A stretch of DNA of 64,000 nt from positions 65,731 through 129,730 of the forward strand of contig CAKSFR010000008.1 in NCBI GenBank assembly GCA_934454635.1. The letters are read 5' to 3'. The notes under the pieces are model-generated. The model was not told the origin of the DNA, searched no databases, and saw only the letters and a list, made by a program, of their open reading frames with translations. A program made the translations under genes and the position numbers. How positions within the stretch are numbered: the stretch's first letter is position 1; each line of letters opens with the position of its first letter. Below, piece by piece: positions 1-9,179 of the stretch. The DNA comes from an uncultured Ruminiclostridium sp. (GTDB lineage Bacteria; Bacillota; Clostridia; Oscillospirales; Ruminococcaceae).

Positions 1-470
1 AAAATTGACAAGGGCGCTTTTCTGGCAAGCACCGTAGCAATCTCGATACGCTTCATTTCTCCGCCCGAAAGCCCTGAATTAAGCTCACGGTCAACATATT
101 CCTTTGCACACAGCCCAACCTTTCCGAGAAGGTCGCAAAGCGCATGATAAGGCAGTTCTCCGCCGGCAGCAAGTTCAAGCATATCTTTTACGGTAAGCCC
201 CTTGAAGCGCACAGGCTGCTGAAACGCAAACGCAATGCCCTTTTTGGCGCGCTCGGTGATGTCAAGATTTGTTATATCCTCGCCGTTGAAGATTATTTTG
301 CCCGAATCGGGTTTTTCAAGACCCGCAATCAGCTTTGCGGTCGAGGTCTTTCCTCCGCCGTTCGGACCTGTAACAACAATGAGTTTCCCGCTTTCGGCAG
401 TATAGCTGATATCCTTAACTATCTGCTCTCCGTCGGGAACGCTCCATGCAATGTGTTCTAAAGTAAGCAT
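1..470 (-). CDS. SufC-like ABC transporter ATP-binding protein (3' end off window)
   Basis: Reading inward from an ATG at 470, the protein begins MLTLEHIAWSVPDG. It contains a Walker A motif (GPNGGGKT, near residue 35), a Q-loop (AFQQPV) and an ABC signature (LSGGEMKRIEIA) before the sequence runs off the window at base 1, so Walker B and the H-loop are missing. The SGGExKRxEI pattern resembles SufC, the Fe-S assembly ATPase, rather than an importer ATPase. A SufB/D-like partner would be expected further left, which cannot be checked here. The gene has a ribosome site (GAAAGGG at 481-490) and its own promoter. A generic ABC ATPase remains possible. Confidence 0.85.
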   Translation of the reverse strand, partial: MLTLEHIAWSVPDGEQIVKDISYTAESGKLIVVTGPNGGGKTSTAKLIAGLEKPDSGKIIFNGEDITNLDITERAKKGIAFAFQQPVRFKGLTVKDMLELAAGGELPYHALCDLLGKVGLCAKEYVDRELNSGLSGGEMKRIEIATVLARKAPLSI

Positions 471-522
471 ATTGTCTTAACTTTCCCTTTCTTTTACCGC
501 CGTCACGGCGGCTTCTCTTATT

Positions 523-551
523 ATTATACCATTTCTGACAGATTTAGTCAA
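523..551 (-). promoter_or_regulatory. Sigma-A promoter of the SufC-like gene
   Basis: Read on the minus strand, -35 TTGACT (546-551) and -10 TATAAT (523-528) are separated by 17 bp. The leader also carries a short GC hairpin, CCGCCG-TCA-CGGCGG, near 498-512. Confidence 0.75.
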
Positions 552-577
552 GAGATATACAGAGTTTGTGAAACCGA

Positions 578-778
578 TTATTCCTTTTCGGGCTTTTCAA
601 CGTATTTTTTTATTCTGGGGTCAAGTCCCTCAAAATTATGCGACGAGATATACGCTTTCGCCGTTTCAATCTCATAAAATTTCCGTGCAAAGCACGAGCA
701 GATCACAAACGACCGTGATGTGTAAACATATTTTTTCTTTTTGTTGACAGTTACTTGAATAACATAAACCGGATACAT
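578..778 (-). CDS. Small hypothetical protein, 66 aa
   Basis: I do not recognise this family. The ATG at 778 is chosen because GGAG lies 8 bases upstream of it; the open frame continues to 901, but its extra codons have no ribosome site. The product begins MYPVYVIQVTVNKKKKYVY, with a beta-strand-like start, a lysine cluster and two close cysteines (ICSCF), and ends in a charged tail (KKYVEKPEKE). No signal peptide or membrane segment is visible. It lies 159 bases downstream of the large helicase gene on the same strand and could be its partner or simply an orphan. Coding status rests on the start signal and frame only. Confidence 0.5.
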   Translation of the reverse strand: MYPVYVIQVTVNKKKKYVYTSRSFVICSCFARKFYEIETAKAYISSHNFEGLDPRIKKYVEKPEKE

Positions 779-937
779 TTTTTCGCACTCCATGCGTAAC
801 GGACAGTGCCGCATAAAAATGCGCACATTATACAGCCGTTTCCTAAGCGGCGCTGTCTGAATATTTTTATTGCGGAAGTTTTGAATAAATTCGGTATGCA
901 ATATGCGACCCGTTATTTATTCGTTGATTCCTTAAAT

Positions 938-3900
938 TTATTCTTTAAGACCTATTCTTACGCCGTTTATTTCGGCGAATCCTCTGCGCACAGCGGCGTC
1001 AATGCCCTCTGAAACGCAGGCTTCCATCACTCCGCCGAGCCTTGTATACCCGAACAGCTTTGCCGTTTCGCGTATCAGATCGGCTTTCGTCATGCTAAGC
1101 TGATTTGACAGAATTGTTTTAACGCCGTTGGCAATTTCCTGCGGACATATCTCGTCCAGCGCGCGTTTTGTGCCGCCGTCGGCAGGTACTCGGCAAAGCT
1201 CGTACGAGGCGGGGAAAGTTCCTGCTTTCCAGTAGAAAATCCCGTTTTCGCTGCTTGTTGCAAGCAGTCCCAGCGCTCCCGCCGCCTTTTCAAGAACAGC
1301 CTCCGCTTTTGCGGAAGTACGGTTGATTCCGTACGCTCCGAGTATTTTTTTAAAAAGCACGTCACGGCTGACAGGCGCCTGCACGTCAACAATTTTACCG
1401 CAAAGCGAGCAGATATCGGCAAAAGATTTTTCATCGCAAAAGTCCTCCGCATCGCCAAGCTGTGCAGCGCAATATTCCTCATAAGGAACAACTCCGATCG
1501 GCGCTGTATGCGGCTCTGCTGCGTTTTTATCGTCGGCTTCCTTTTCCTTTTGTTCAGCCTGCGGCGTTTCCTCCGCGCTGTCGGGCGGCTTTCGGAACGC
1601 TTCGATTGCGCTCTCAACAGCGGTTCTTATCCGCGCAAGCGTTTTTTCGGGGCTGTCAAAATAATCCATTATCCACACGCTGCATATGTTCCAGCCAAGA
1701 CCCTTGAGCATATCGGGCTGTGAAACGCTTCGGTCGCGCGCCGAACCTGCCGTGAGATAACGCTCGTTATCGCAGCGTATTCCAAGAATATATGCGTCGG
1801 GTTTGTCGGGGTTTACAACGCCGATGTCGATTTTATAGCCCGAACAGCCGATATTGCAGCGCACTTCATACCCCATTTTTCGTATTTCCTCCGAGAGCAG
1901 TTTAGCGAAATCATCCGTTCCGCTTTCGCTGCTGCGAACACGCATGGGCAGCGATGAGCTTCCCTTCTGAGCAAATTCAAGGAAGCCTTTCAGCCCCGCA
2001 ACACCCTCGGAAGCCGTACGGGAAATATCGATCCGGTCGGCAGTGATAACGGAATAAACCTGCATACTTTTTCTTGCGCGCGTTATCGCGACATTCAGTC
2101 TGCGCCAACCGCCCTCGCGGTTAAGCGGACCGAAGTTCATAGATACGTTTCCGTCCTTATCGGGTCCGTAGCCGACCGAGAAAAGTATAACGTCGCGTTC
2201 ATCGCCCTGAACATTTTCAAGGTTTTTCACGAATATCGGTTCGTACATTCCGTCTGCAAGCTGCTCCAGTTCGGGGTCGTTTCTGAATGCGTCGGAAAGC
2301 ATATCGTCGATAAGAACCTGCTGAACAAGGCTAAACGTTACAACTCCGATACTTTCGCAGCGCAAAGCAGGATCTTTAAGACGGCGGATAATCTCGTCAA
2401 CGATTGCCTGCGCTTCCGCCTTGTTTTGCTTTGAACCGCCCTTGTCGTAGTACCCATCAACGTGTATCCACTTCACGCGTGAAACAATGTCGTCGGGTGA
2501 CGGAAATGTCATAAGCGAATTTTCGTAGAATTTAGCGTTGCTGTACGCGATAAGGCTTTCATGCCGCGAACGGTAATGCCACTGCAAATGCTTCTGCGGC
2601 ATTGCAAGCGCAAGGCAGTCGTCAAGAACGCTTTCAAGGTCGTCTATCTCCGCGTTTTCCTCGTCGGTATGCTCAGCGGCAAAAAAACTCGTCGGCGGAA
2701 GCTGCTTCGGGTCGCCGACAACAACAACGTTCTCGCCCCGCGCAATCGCGCCTACCGCCTCGCACGTCGGCAACTGAGAAGCTTCGTCGAATATTACAAG
2801 GTCAAATTTCGGATACGCGGGGTCGATATACTGCGCAACCGATATAGGACTCATCAGCATACACGGACAGATACGCCTAAGCAGGTTGGGAATGCTGTCG
2901 AACAGCTTGCGTATTGACATATTGCGCCCGCCGCTTCTTATCGCTTTAAGCAGTATCCCTATTTCGGACGAACCTGCGCCGCCCGCTGAAATATCAGGAA
3001 TTTTCGCGGAAAGCTCCGCCGTAAGTTCCTTTATAGTAAGCTCCTCAAAGCGGCTGTCAAGTTCGCGGAATTTTTCTATCGTCGCTTCAAACTGCGTACC
3101 GCGGAAAGCCGCAAGCTTAGGCTCTTCCGAAATCGCAAGGTTTGCCGCTGTATAGCCGAATGCGCAGCAAAGTGCGGATTCAAGCTTATCGCAGGAAATA
3201 TCCCCGCCGAAAGCTGCCTGAGTTACACAGGAAAGTCCCATATCCTCCAGCTGTTCTTTTGCGCACAGAAGCGCGCAGTGCTCGCGCAATGCTCCGATAT
3301 TTTCACCCCATAGCCTTGCCTGTGACATTGCCGCGTCAAAACAGCACGGCGCTTCGCCGTAAACCCCCGTAAAGTCGATTTTATATGTTTCGGCAAGCTC
3401 ATCGGCTGCCTTTTCATAAGAATCAAAATCCGCGATAAAGCGTCCGAGAGCTTCGGAATTACCCCGCGCCGCAGCGAAAATTGCCGAAGCGAAAGAAGTT
3501 GAACAAACGGGACGGAGAATTTCGTTTATTGCCGCGTTTTCTTTCAGGCACTTGTCCAGTCGTGCGAAATCGGTCTGCAAGCCGCTCCACAGCGCTCCGA
3601 AATAAGCGGTAAGCTCCGCAGGCGCCGCCGCAACGCTTTCGGAAAGCCTCTTTCGTTTCGAAAATCTCTCGCAAGCCGACAGGAATTGCTCCGCCGTCGG
3701 TTTTCCCGCCTTGCGGTATAAAGCAAGCTCTTTCAGCAGCTTTCCCTGCTCCATTGTTTTTGAAAGCGCCCATTTTTGCTCGGCAGCGCGCCATTTAAGC
3801 AGTGCCTCACCTGCATTCCAGCCGTCGGCGGCAGCGTCAAATTCCGCAGAAATTTCGGCATTTAATGCACCGAGCGCCGTCCCGTCGGCGATAAGCCGCT

Positions 3901-6715
3901 CCAGCTCGGGAAATCTTACCGTAAAATCCGGGTCAAGCGCCGCTTTCTCAACGGGATATTCTGCGGAAAGCACAGCAGACGCGGCGCGGCTGCACGCGCG
4001 GACTATCGCAATTCCCGTCGGTTCAGCGCCGAAGGCTGAACAAAAGGAGTTTTTAGCCTTCTCCGCATTTTTGCAAAGCTCTGCGGATCGTTCGGCAAAG
4101 CTGTCGCGAAGCTGTGTGGTATAATTTTTCAAATTGCAGTAACAAAACGGAGATCCGGCAGCGCCGCCCGCTTCGTTCACCGCCGGGACAAACGCGCGTA
4201 TCGCCGAAAGCCAGCTGTCAAACGTGCTTTCGTTCATGCTTTTTACAAGCTCAGCCGAAACCGACAGCTTGTTCTTCTGCGAAACATTCTGCTCGTAAAG
4301 CGTCAGCAGTTCATAGACAGACCTGCCGTGCGGCTGCTTTTTGTGCAGGGCGCAAAGCGTTTCATTCAGCCCGCTGCGCTGTCTGAACAGCTCGTCGGAA
4401 ATCTTTTTATAGTCCTCGGGAGGAGCGCCTTTGCGCACGTTCAGCGTTTTTTCCAGCTGCGATAAAACCGCGCGCTTCTGTGCCTTGTTCGAATGAAGTT
4501 CAAGGCAAAACGGGTCAAGCCCGATTTTTTCCAATCGCTTCTGAACTACCGACAGCGCCGCCATTTTTTCAGCGACGAACAGCACCGTTTTCTTGTTGTA
4601 CAGCGCGTTCGCGATCATATTTGTAATGGTCTGCGATTTTCCCGTTCCGGGCGGTCCGTGAAGAACAAAGCTGCTGCCTCTCGCAGCCTCGCAGATCGCG
4701 GAAAGCTGCGACGAATCAGCGCTTGAAACTATAGCCATATCGGATGGCTGTATATCTCTGTCGAGTTCTTCCGCAGTGAGCGCGGAAGTCTGCGGTTCCC
4801 ACTCCATTTTCCCCGAAATAAGGCTTGAAACCACCTTGTTTGCCTTTAGGTCGTCGCATCTGCTGCGTATGTCGTTCCACATGATAAAACGGCTGAATGA
4901 AAACTGCCCGAGAAACGCTTCTTCTACGATATCCCAGCGCTTCATTGACATAACGCTCTGCCGCACCGTGTTGAATACCAGCGGAATATTTACACCGTGT
5001 TCATCAAGCGGAAGCGGCGACAAGCCGCCGATATTTATCCCGAAATCCTGCCGCAGAAGTTCAAGCAAAGTGACGTTCATCTGCGGTTCTTCATCGCGTA
5101 TCTTTATCGAATACGACCTGTCCTGAATTTTTCTTGTTATATCAACAGGAATAAGCACAAGCGGCGCAAGACGCGGCTTTTCGCTTTTTTCCGTTTCATA
5201 CCAACGCAGAAATCCCAGCGCAAGATAAAGCGTATTGGCGCCGTTTTCTTCAAGACTCACCTTTGCCTGCCTGTGCAGCTTTTTCAGGATCTTTTCAAGC
5301 TCCGCGGCATTAAGATACGAGCGCAGTCTCCCGCTTCTAAATTCAGACTCGGCAATAGCTGTAACGGCGCTTGTTCCGCTTTCGGCTTCAAACATTTTCG
5401 TATCGGAACGGTGAAGCGTAAAATCCTCGGGAACAGGCATAATCCGAAAGCTTTCCGATTTCGCAAGCTCATCTTCAAGACTTGCAAGCCCCGCAGTCAT
5501 AAGCTGAACAGAACCCGCCCCGGGACGGAAATTCAGCAAACTGTTGCGCAGACTGAGGTCGAGCAGCCTGCGTTCCCATATCGTCTGTTTTGTGACCTGA
5601 GAATCCTTATTCGCCGACGCGCCGTGCAGTTCCATATTTATTTCGGTCGGAGCCTGAGTAATATCATTTCCCGAATGCTTTCCGAAATCCACTTCTTTAT
5701 ACACGCCGTTCTCAAAAATACGCGTTGGTATAGGACGTATCTTGCTTCCCCGACAGCGGCGAATATCGACAATACCAAAATACGGTCCGGGGTCTGAAAG
5801 ATTGCGCGCGGCAAGGCTCATCGCCTCGTCAAAGCCTGTGCTCTTCCCTGCTGCGAACGCAGTGCATTCAATAAGGCAAAGCTCGTCAATCCCGTCGGCT
5901 ATGCGCTTCGTAAGCGAGGAAATATCCTCGGTAACACATTCGGGGAAAGTGAGTTCTTCAAGCCAACAGCCGCAGAACGAGTGTCCGTTTGTAAAAATAA
6001 GCAGCGGATTAAGACCGACCGCTTCAAGACACGAAGCGTACAGAACCGATAAATCAAGGCAGGTTCCCATTTTTTCGCTCAGCACCCTATCGGCAAGGCG
6101 AACTCGCTGACCCGAAGCTTCATATCCCGCAGGCGGCATTGTATAAGCAATATTTTCCGTCTGCAAGGCTGCGTAAATCGCGGCAAGCTGGGTCTTTACG
6201 GCATTCGGATTCTGCCGCTGATAGGCTGTGAACGACGGGTCGCCGTCCCACTTTGCAAGATATTCCGCCGCATTTCGCAAAACTCCGCTTACCGCAGGGT
6301 GATTCGGCGTTACAAATGCTGAAATAAGCTCAGGAAAAGACAAAAGCCCTACGCTCTGGTCGTATGTAAGAAGCTCGATCTCCCGCGCCTCAAAGAATAC
6401 CTGCCTGCCGCACGCCGTAAGCGTTACGCTGACATATCCCGTCATAGCTTCGGTCAGTGAGAACAATAATTCGGGTGAAAGAATTATCTTTACGGGTGAA
6501 ATTTCCGTAGGAACTCCGGGGAGCAATTTATCAAGCCGCACCGTAAAATCCTGCGCGAACGAGGGCGTAAAACTGACGGTAAGCTCAAGGTCGCAAAGCT
6601 CCTCTTCACCGGTATTTGTTACAACCAGGCTGCGTATAACAGGGATATAATTCTGCTGCATTGCATAGTTTATGCTCTTCGGCAGGTCAAAGGTTACCAT
6701 TGCACACTGTTCCAT
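938..6715 (-). CDS. DUF4011/superfamily 1 helicase with transglutaminase-like N-terminus and Vsr-like C-terminal domain, 1925 aa
   Basis: This giant multidomain protein has a beta-rich N-terminus, then a transglutaminase-like segment (Cys219 in KMGTCLDL, His245 in NGHSFCG). An SF1 helicase core follows: Walker A GPPGTGKSQT with Lys693, Walker B DEAS at Asp1310, motif III GDPKQLPPT, then QWHYRSRH, NVQGDERD and NVAITRARKS. Near residues 1600-1700 lies a Vsr/MTES_1575-type endonuclease fold (IDIGVVNP...ARDRSVSQ), followed by a C-terminal region matching DUF3320 in placement. The position where family members often have IECDG reads IRCDN (Arg1647), so nuclease activity is uncertain. From memory, this architecture is among proposed single-protein antiphage systems (called Hhe). 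The ribosome site GAAAGGAT precedes the ATG at 6715. A housekeeping repair role is not excluded. Confidence 0.85.
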   Translation of the reverse strand: MEQCAMVTFDLPKSINYAMQQNYIPVIRSLVVTNTGEEELCDLELTVSFTPSFAQDFTVRLDKLLPGVPTEISPVKIILSPELLFSLTEAMTGYVSVTLTACGRQVFFEAREIELLTYDQSVGLLSFPELISAFVTPNHPAVSGVLRNAAEYLAKWDGDPSFTAYQRQNPNAVKTQLAAIYAALQTENIAYTMPPAGYEASGQRVRLADRVLSEKMGTCLDLSVLYASCLEAVGLNPLLIFTNGHSFCGCWLEELTFPECVTEDISSLTKRIADGIDELCLIECTAFAAGKSTGFDEAMSLAARNLSDPGPYFGIVDIRRCRGSKIRPIPTRIFENGVYKEVDFGKHSGNDITQAPTEINMELHGASANKDSQVTKQTIWERRLLDLSLRNSLLNFRPGAGSVQLMTAGLASLEDELAKSESFRIMPVPEDFTLHRSDTKMFEAESGTSAVTAIAESEFRSGRLRSYLNAAELEKILKKLHRQAKVSLEENGANTLYLALGFLRWYETEKSEKPRLAPLVLIPVDITRKIQDRSYSIKIRDEEPQMNVTLLELLRQDFGINIGGLSPLPLDEHGVNIPLVFNTVRQSVMSMKRWDIVEEAFLGQFSFSRFIMWNDIRSRCDDLKANKVVSSLISGKMEWEPQTSALTAEELDRDIQPSDMAIVSSADSSQLSAICEAARGSSFVLHGPPGTGKSQTITNMIANALYNKKTVLFVAEKMAALSVVQKRLEKIGLDPFCLELHSNKAQKRAVLSQLEKTLNVRKGAPPEDYKKISDELFRQRSGLNETLCALHKKQPHGRSVYELLTLYEQNVSQKNKLSVSAELVKSMNESTFDSWLSAIRAFVPAVNEAGGAAGSPFCYCNLKNYTTQLRDSFAERSAELCKNAEKAKNSFCSAFGAEPTGIAIVRACSRAASAVLSAEYPVEKAALDPDFTVRFPELERLIADGTALGALNAEISAEFDAAADGWNAGEALLKWRAAEQKWALSKTMEQGKLLKELALYRKAGKPTAEQFLSACERFSKRKRLSESVAAAPAELTAYFGALWSGLQTDFARLDKCLKENAAINEILRPVCSTSFASAIFAAARGNSEALGRFIADFDSYEKAADELAETYKIDFTGVYGEAPCCFDAAMSQARLWGENIGALREHCALLCAKEQLEDMGLSCVTQAAFGGDISCDKLESALCCAFGYTAANLAISEEPKLAAFRGTQFEATIEKFRELDSRFEELTIKELTAELSAKIPDISAGGAGSSEIGILLKAIRSGGRNMSIRKLFDSIPNLLRRICPCMLMSPISVAQYIDPAYPKFDLVIFDEASQLPTCEAVGAIARGENVVVVGDPKQLPPTSFFAAEHTDEENAEIDDLESVLDDCLALAMPQKHLQWHYRSRHESLIAYSNAKFYENSLMTFPSPDDIVSRVKWIHVDGYYDKGGSKQNKAEAQAIVDEIIRRLKDPALRCESIGVVTFSLVQQVLIDDMLSDAFRNDPELEQLADGMYEPIFVKNLENVQGDERDVILFSVGYGPDKDGNVSMNFGPLNREGGWRRLNVAITRARKSMQVYSVITADRIDISRTASEGVAGLKGFLEFAQKGSSSLPMRVRSSESGTDDFAKLLSEEIRKMGYEVRCNIGCSGYKIDIGVVNPDKPDAYILGIRCDNERYLTAGSARDRSVSQPDMLKGLGWNICSVWIMDYFDSPEKTLARIRTAVESAIEAFRKPPDSAEETPQAEQKEKEADDKNAAEPHTAPIGVVPYEEYCAAQLGDAEDFCDEKSFADICSLCGKIVDVQAPVSRDVLFKKILGAYGINRTSAKAEAVLEKAAGALGLLATSSENGIFYWKAGTFPASYELCRVPADGGTKRALDEICPQEIANGVKTILSNQLSMTKADLIRETAKLFGYTRLGGVMEACVSEGIDAAVRRGFAEINGVRIGLKE

Positions 6716-6738
6716 TTTTATATCCTTTCAAAAATCAG

Positions 6739-6781
6739 AAGGCGGCTCGTATTTCCCCGAAAGAAATGCAAAACCGCCTTG
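6739..6781 (-). terminator. Hairpin terminator after the HD gene
   Basis: On the minus strand AAGGCGG and CCGCCTT form the base of a stem that also pairs ATTTC with GAAAT, followed by CTGATTTTTG. It sits between the HD gene and the helicase ribosome site, so it should separate the two transcripts or reduce read-through. Confidence 0.6.
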
Positions 6782-6783
6782 AG

Positions 6784-7320
6784 TCATATATTTGATAATG
6801 CCGTTTTGCCAATGTCTGATTCCTTACCCGCGGGCAATGGCACGGGATTTACAAAACTGTTGTCGTCGTATTTATTTATGCGGAACGTTTCAAGCAGCGA
6901 GCAGTATTTATCAACAAGACAAACCAGCCAGCTCTCTCTGTACATCGGCAGCTTAGTTATCGTAAGCGGCCACATATGCTTGCGGATTATATCAAGCTCA
7001 CGTCCGTTAAGCGAAAATTCCTTCTGCGCATTTTTCCAAGCCGTAAACGGGTGTGCAAAGCCATGCAGACCGTCGCCTATATTAGAGGTTTTATGCCAGT
7101 CGTAAAGGAAAAAGTCATGAAGCAGCGCACCTCTTATAAGGCTAACTCGGTCGTGGCGGATACGCAGTTTTTTAGCAAGCTTTGTGCTGTACGCCGCAAC
7201 AGCTAGACAATGAGCAAAAACCGAAACGTTGCCGTGTTGGGTGAAGGTCTTTGTAAGCTGCATTTTCTCATTGCTTATAATAGGTAATATTGCTTCATAA
7301 AATTCGTTATCGTTCTGCAT
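6784..7320 (-). CDS. HD-domain hydrolase, 178 aa
   Basis: This small HD-superfamily metal-dependent phosphohydrolase shows spaced ligands: an early His (HCLAVAAYS), the defining HD pair in GALLHDFFLYDWH, and later His residues (HGFAHPF, IRKHMWP). The likely role is hydrolysis of a nucleotide or similar phosphoester, but the substrate cannot be read from sequence. The ATG at 7320 is preferred because GAAAGGG lies six bases upstream; a TTG at 7335 in the same frame overlaps that ribosome site. It is the third gene of an operon after the zinc-ribbon and CmpB-like membrane proteins, with 15 bases separating it from its upstream neighbour. Confidence 0.85.
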   Translation of the reverse strand: MQNDNEFYEAILPIISNEKMQLTKTFTQHGNVSVFAHCLAVAAYSTKLAKKLRIRHDRVSLIRGALLHDFFLYDWHKTSNIGDGLHGFAHPFTAWKNAQKEFSLNGRELDIIRKHMWPLTITKLPMYRESWLVCLVDKYCSLLETFRINKYDDNSFVNPVPLPAGKESDIGKTALSNI

Positions 7321-7335
7321 GATATACCCTTTCAA

Positions 7336-8067
7336 TTATAAATCACTTTGATCGGAACTTTCCGAATCGGTTTGGTCGGTTTGTTCATCGGGATCGATAA
7401 AATCAGTTTCATCTGTATCGCGCGGCTGAAAAATAAAGCGGCGCATACGCGCAACACGGCTCTGAACCGCACCGCCGAGGCTGATGAAACGATCAATCGC
7501 AAGCTTTTTTGCTTTTTCGATAGGAAATTTTTTAAGATAGTCCTGAAAATGAATGTGATGAGAAATGCTTATCACGGTATCTACGCAAACCGCAAGCATC
7601 ATCACTACATCATATATGATTATTACATTTTCGGGAAGAAAATTCACAACTGCGTCCACTATTCCGAAAAGAATATACACCATGAACAGCGAAAGAAGTC
7701 CCCAGAAAAGCGATGACAACAGCGAAATGCGGTTCTTGTACGTTATTTTAAGCATACTGTAATCCCAGAACTGCTTGTGAAAAATTGTTTCCATAAACCA
7801 GCCGACAAAATATTCAAGCGTCGTGCAGGCGAGCATACCGACGAGATATACCGCAAATCCATTGTCGCGAAACGGCATACAGCAGAAAAGAATTGCTATT
7901 CCGCCAAAGCCGTATATCGGAATATACGGGCCTTTCAGAAAGCCGCGGTTTATCCAGCGGCGGCGGTAAAGCGACTCGATCGTCGATTCCTGTATCCAGC
8001 CTATGTTGCAGAAAAGGAAAAACAGGAACATAACGCGCGGCATACCATATTCAATAAAAATGTCCAT
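7336..8067 (-). CDS. CmpB-type putative ABC transporter permease, 243 aa
   Basis: This integral membrane protein fits the family labelled putative ABC-transporter type IV (CmpB). The N-terminus is hydrophobic, followed by the conserved block IESLYRRRWINRGFLKGP with GFGG, then LEYFVGWFMETIF and WDYS motifs typical of the family. Four to six membrane spans are visible, then a cytosolic charged C-terminus ending in an acidic Asp/Ser-rich tail (DPDEQTDQTDSES). No ATPase gene is adjacent, so the family's ABC label may be a misnomer; its function is unknown. A GGGAG ribosome site precedes the ATG at 8067. It lies 25 bases after the zinc-ribbon gene and forms an operon with it and the HD gene. Confidence 0.8.
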   Translation of the reverse strand: MDIFIEYGMPRVMFLFFLFCNIGWIQESTIESLYRRRWINRGFLKGPYIPIYGFGGIAILFCCMPFRDNGFAVYLVGMLACTTLEYFVGWFMETIFHKQFWDYSMLKITYKNRISLLSSLFWGLLSLFMVYILFGIVDAVVNFLPENVIIIYDVVMMLAVCVDTVISISHHIHFQDYLKKFPIEKAKKLAIDRFISLGGAVQSRVARMRRFIFQPRDTDETDFIDPDEQTDQTDSESSDQSDL

Positions 8068-8092
8068 TTTAGTTTTTATCTCCCGTTAAGCG

Positions 8093-8992
8093 CTACTTCG
8101 ACGAGGTCGTTCTGACCTGCTCCGAAGTTATCGCGCTGTTTATCTTTGAAATATCTATCTGTTTCCACGAGGGTGAACCTATCTGAATTTCGCGGTTCGC
8201 TTCCTCAATACTGTCCGAGTAATTTTTAAGCAGGCTGGCCTGAATACGCGTTTTTGAATCGTCGCTGTTTTTCATTGCAATGTACTCAGGATCGTTTTCA
8301 TCAAGCGTGTAATATATATTTATTACCTCCGGACTGCTTTTATCCACAACAACACGGTACTTTGACACAGTGACCGTATCGTCATAATCGATAACCGCAT
8401 AAAGCAGACATTCTTCCTCGCCCGAACCGCTGCGGACATACGCCTTGTAAACGCATAGCTTTTCATTTACGTTAAGCCTGCTGTTTACAGCGTTCGCAGC
8501 GCGTATCGCAAAGCTTTCTTCCGCTGTCTTGACAGTATCGCCGAACATAAGCATTGCCGCGCAGAATCCCAGAGCGCCGGCAACGATAACCGCAAGGAAC
8601 GTGACAAAAGCGGGCGAAACGCCCTTTTTCTCGCGCTTCTTCTTTTTCGGTTTAGCCTTCGGAGCTTCGGTTATCTCAGGCTGCTCAGCTTCTTCCGAGC
8701 TTTCTTTTTTATCGTCTGAAGCTTTTTCAGCGCCCGCTTCTTCAGCGGAAGCAACCTTTTTTGCACCCTCGGGAAGCTCGGCAGACGGTTCTTCGTTTTT
8801 GGACGAAGGATTTGCTGCATTTTCTTCCGAAAGCCGCTTATTTGCCGCGTCGAGAATTTCGTTGAACTCCTCGGTCTGCTGATCTCCGGCTTCTTTTTCT
8901 TCGTATGTATCCAAATCAAAACCGCAGCTTGGGCATATCGTTTCCTTTTCGGGGATTTCTCCTCCGCACTGCGGGCAATAAATGGTCGCCAC
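8093..8992 (-). CDS. Zinc-ribbon membrane protein, 299 aa
   Basis: The protein opens with a zinc ribbon (two CxxC pairs, IYCPQCGGEIP and TICPSCGFDL) within about 25 residues of the start. A long charged, low-complexity Glu/Ser/Lys-rich linker with a KPKKKKREKKG cluster follows, then one membrane span (FVTFLAVIVAGALGFCAAML) and an extracytoplasmic domain of about 160 residues. The chosen start is a GTG at 8992, with AGGAG 11 bases upstream; an ATG at 9037 in the same frame has no ribosome site. Topology suggests a cytosolic ribbon and an outside domain, as in other uncharacterised Clostridia membrane proteins. It heads a three-gene operon behind a consensus promoter. Its function is unknown. 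Confidence 0.75.
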   Translation of the reverse strand: MATIYCPQCGGEIPEKETICPSCGFDLDTYEEKEAGDQQTEEFNEILDAANKRLSEENAANPSSKNEEPSAELPEGAKKVASAEEAGAEKASDDKKESSEEAEQPEITEAPKAKPKKKKREKKGVSPAFVTFLAVIVAGALGFCAAMLMFGDTVKTAEESFAIRAANAVNSRLNVNEKLCVYKAYVRSGSGEEECLLYAVIDYDDTVTVSKYRVVVDKSSPEVINIYYTLDENDPEYIAMKNSDDSKTRIQASLLKNYSDSIEEANREIQIGSPSWKQIDISKINSAITSEQVRTTSSK

Positions 8993-9048
8993 GGGTAATT
9001 TCACTCCTATCCGAAAAAATCTCGGTATTATACGCATTATATAAGTAC

Positions 9049-9077
9049 ATTATATCACAGTCTGTCCCAAATGTCAA
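9049..9077 (-). promoter_or_regulatory. Consensus sigma-A promoter of the zinc-ribbon operon
   Basis: On the minus strand TTGACA (9072-9077) is followed after exactly 17 bp by TATAAT (9049-9054). It is divergent from the fur-like promoter about 40 bp away. Confidence 0.85.
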
Positions 9078-9115
9078 ATAAAACAAGCAAATGCTGTAAA
9101 ATTTTTGCATTTCAC

Positions 9116-9144
9116 TTGACAACGCTCAAAAAATGTACTAAAAT
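9116..9144 (+). promoter_or_regulatory. Sigma-A promoter of the fur-like/znuCB operon
   Basis: TTGACA (9116-9121) and TAAAAT (9139-9144) are spaced 17 bp. The expected start point falls in the Fur-box-like repeat just downstream. Confidence 0.8.
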
Positions 9145-9145
9145 A

Positions 9146-9166
9146 TGAAAATGAAACTCAAATTCA
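9146..9166 (+). promoter_or_regulatory. Candidate Fur/Zur-family operator, two overlapping 7-1-7 boxes
   Basis: TGAAAATGAAACTCA (9146-9160) and TGAAACTCAAATTCA (9152-9166) each begin TGA and end TCA, and they are offset by 6 bp. That offset is the known arrangement of overlapping Fur-family boxes. They match TGATAATnATTATCA at 10 and 9 of 14 positions. The site begins two bases after the -10 box, where binding would block transcription, suggesting autoregulation. Confidence 0.45.
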
Positions 9167-9179
9167 ATTTGGAGGCATT

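Noticed and set aside
4997..5797. Long plus-strand frame of 266 residues inside the helicase gene
   Set aside because: It is a shadow of the helicase frame on the opposite strand, with no ribosome site and no recognisable domain.
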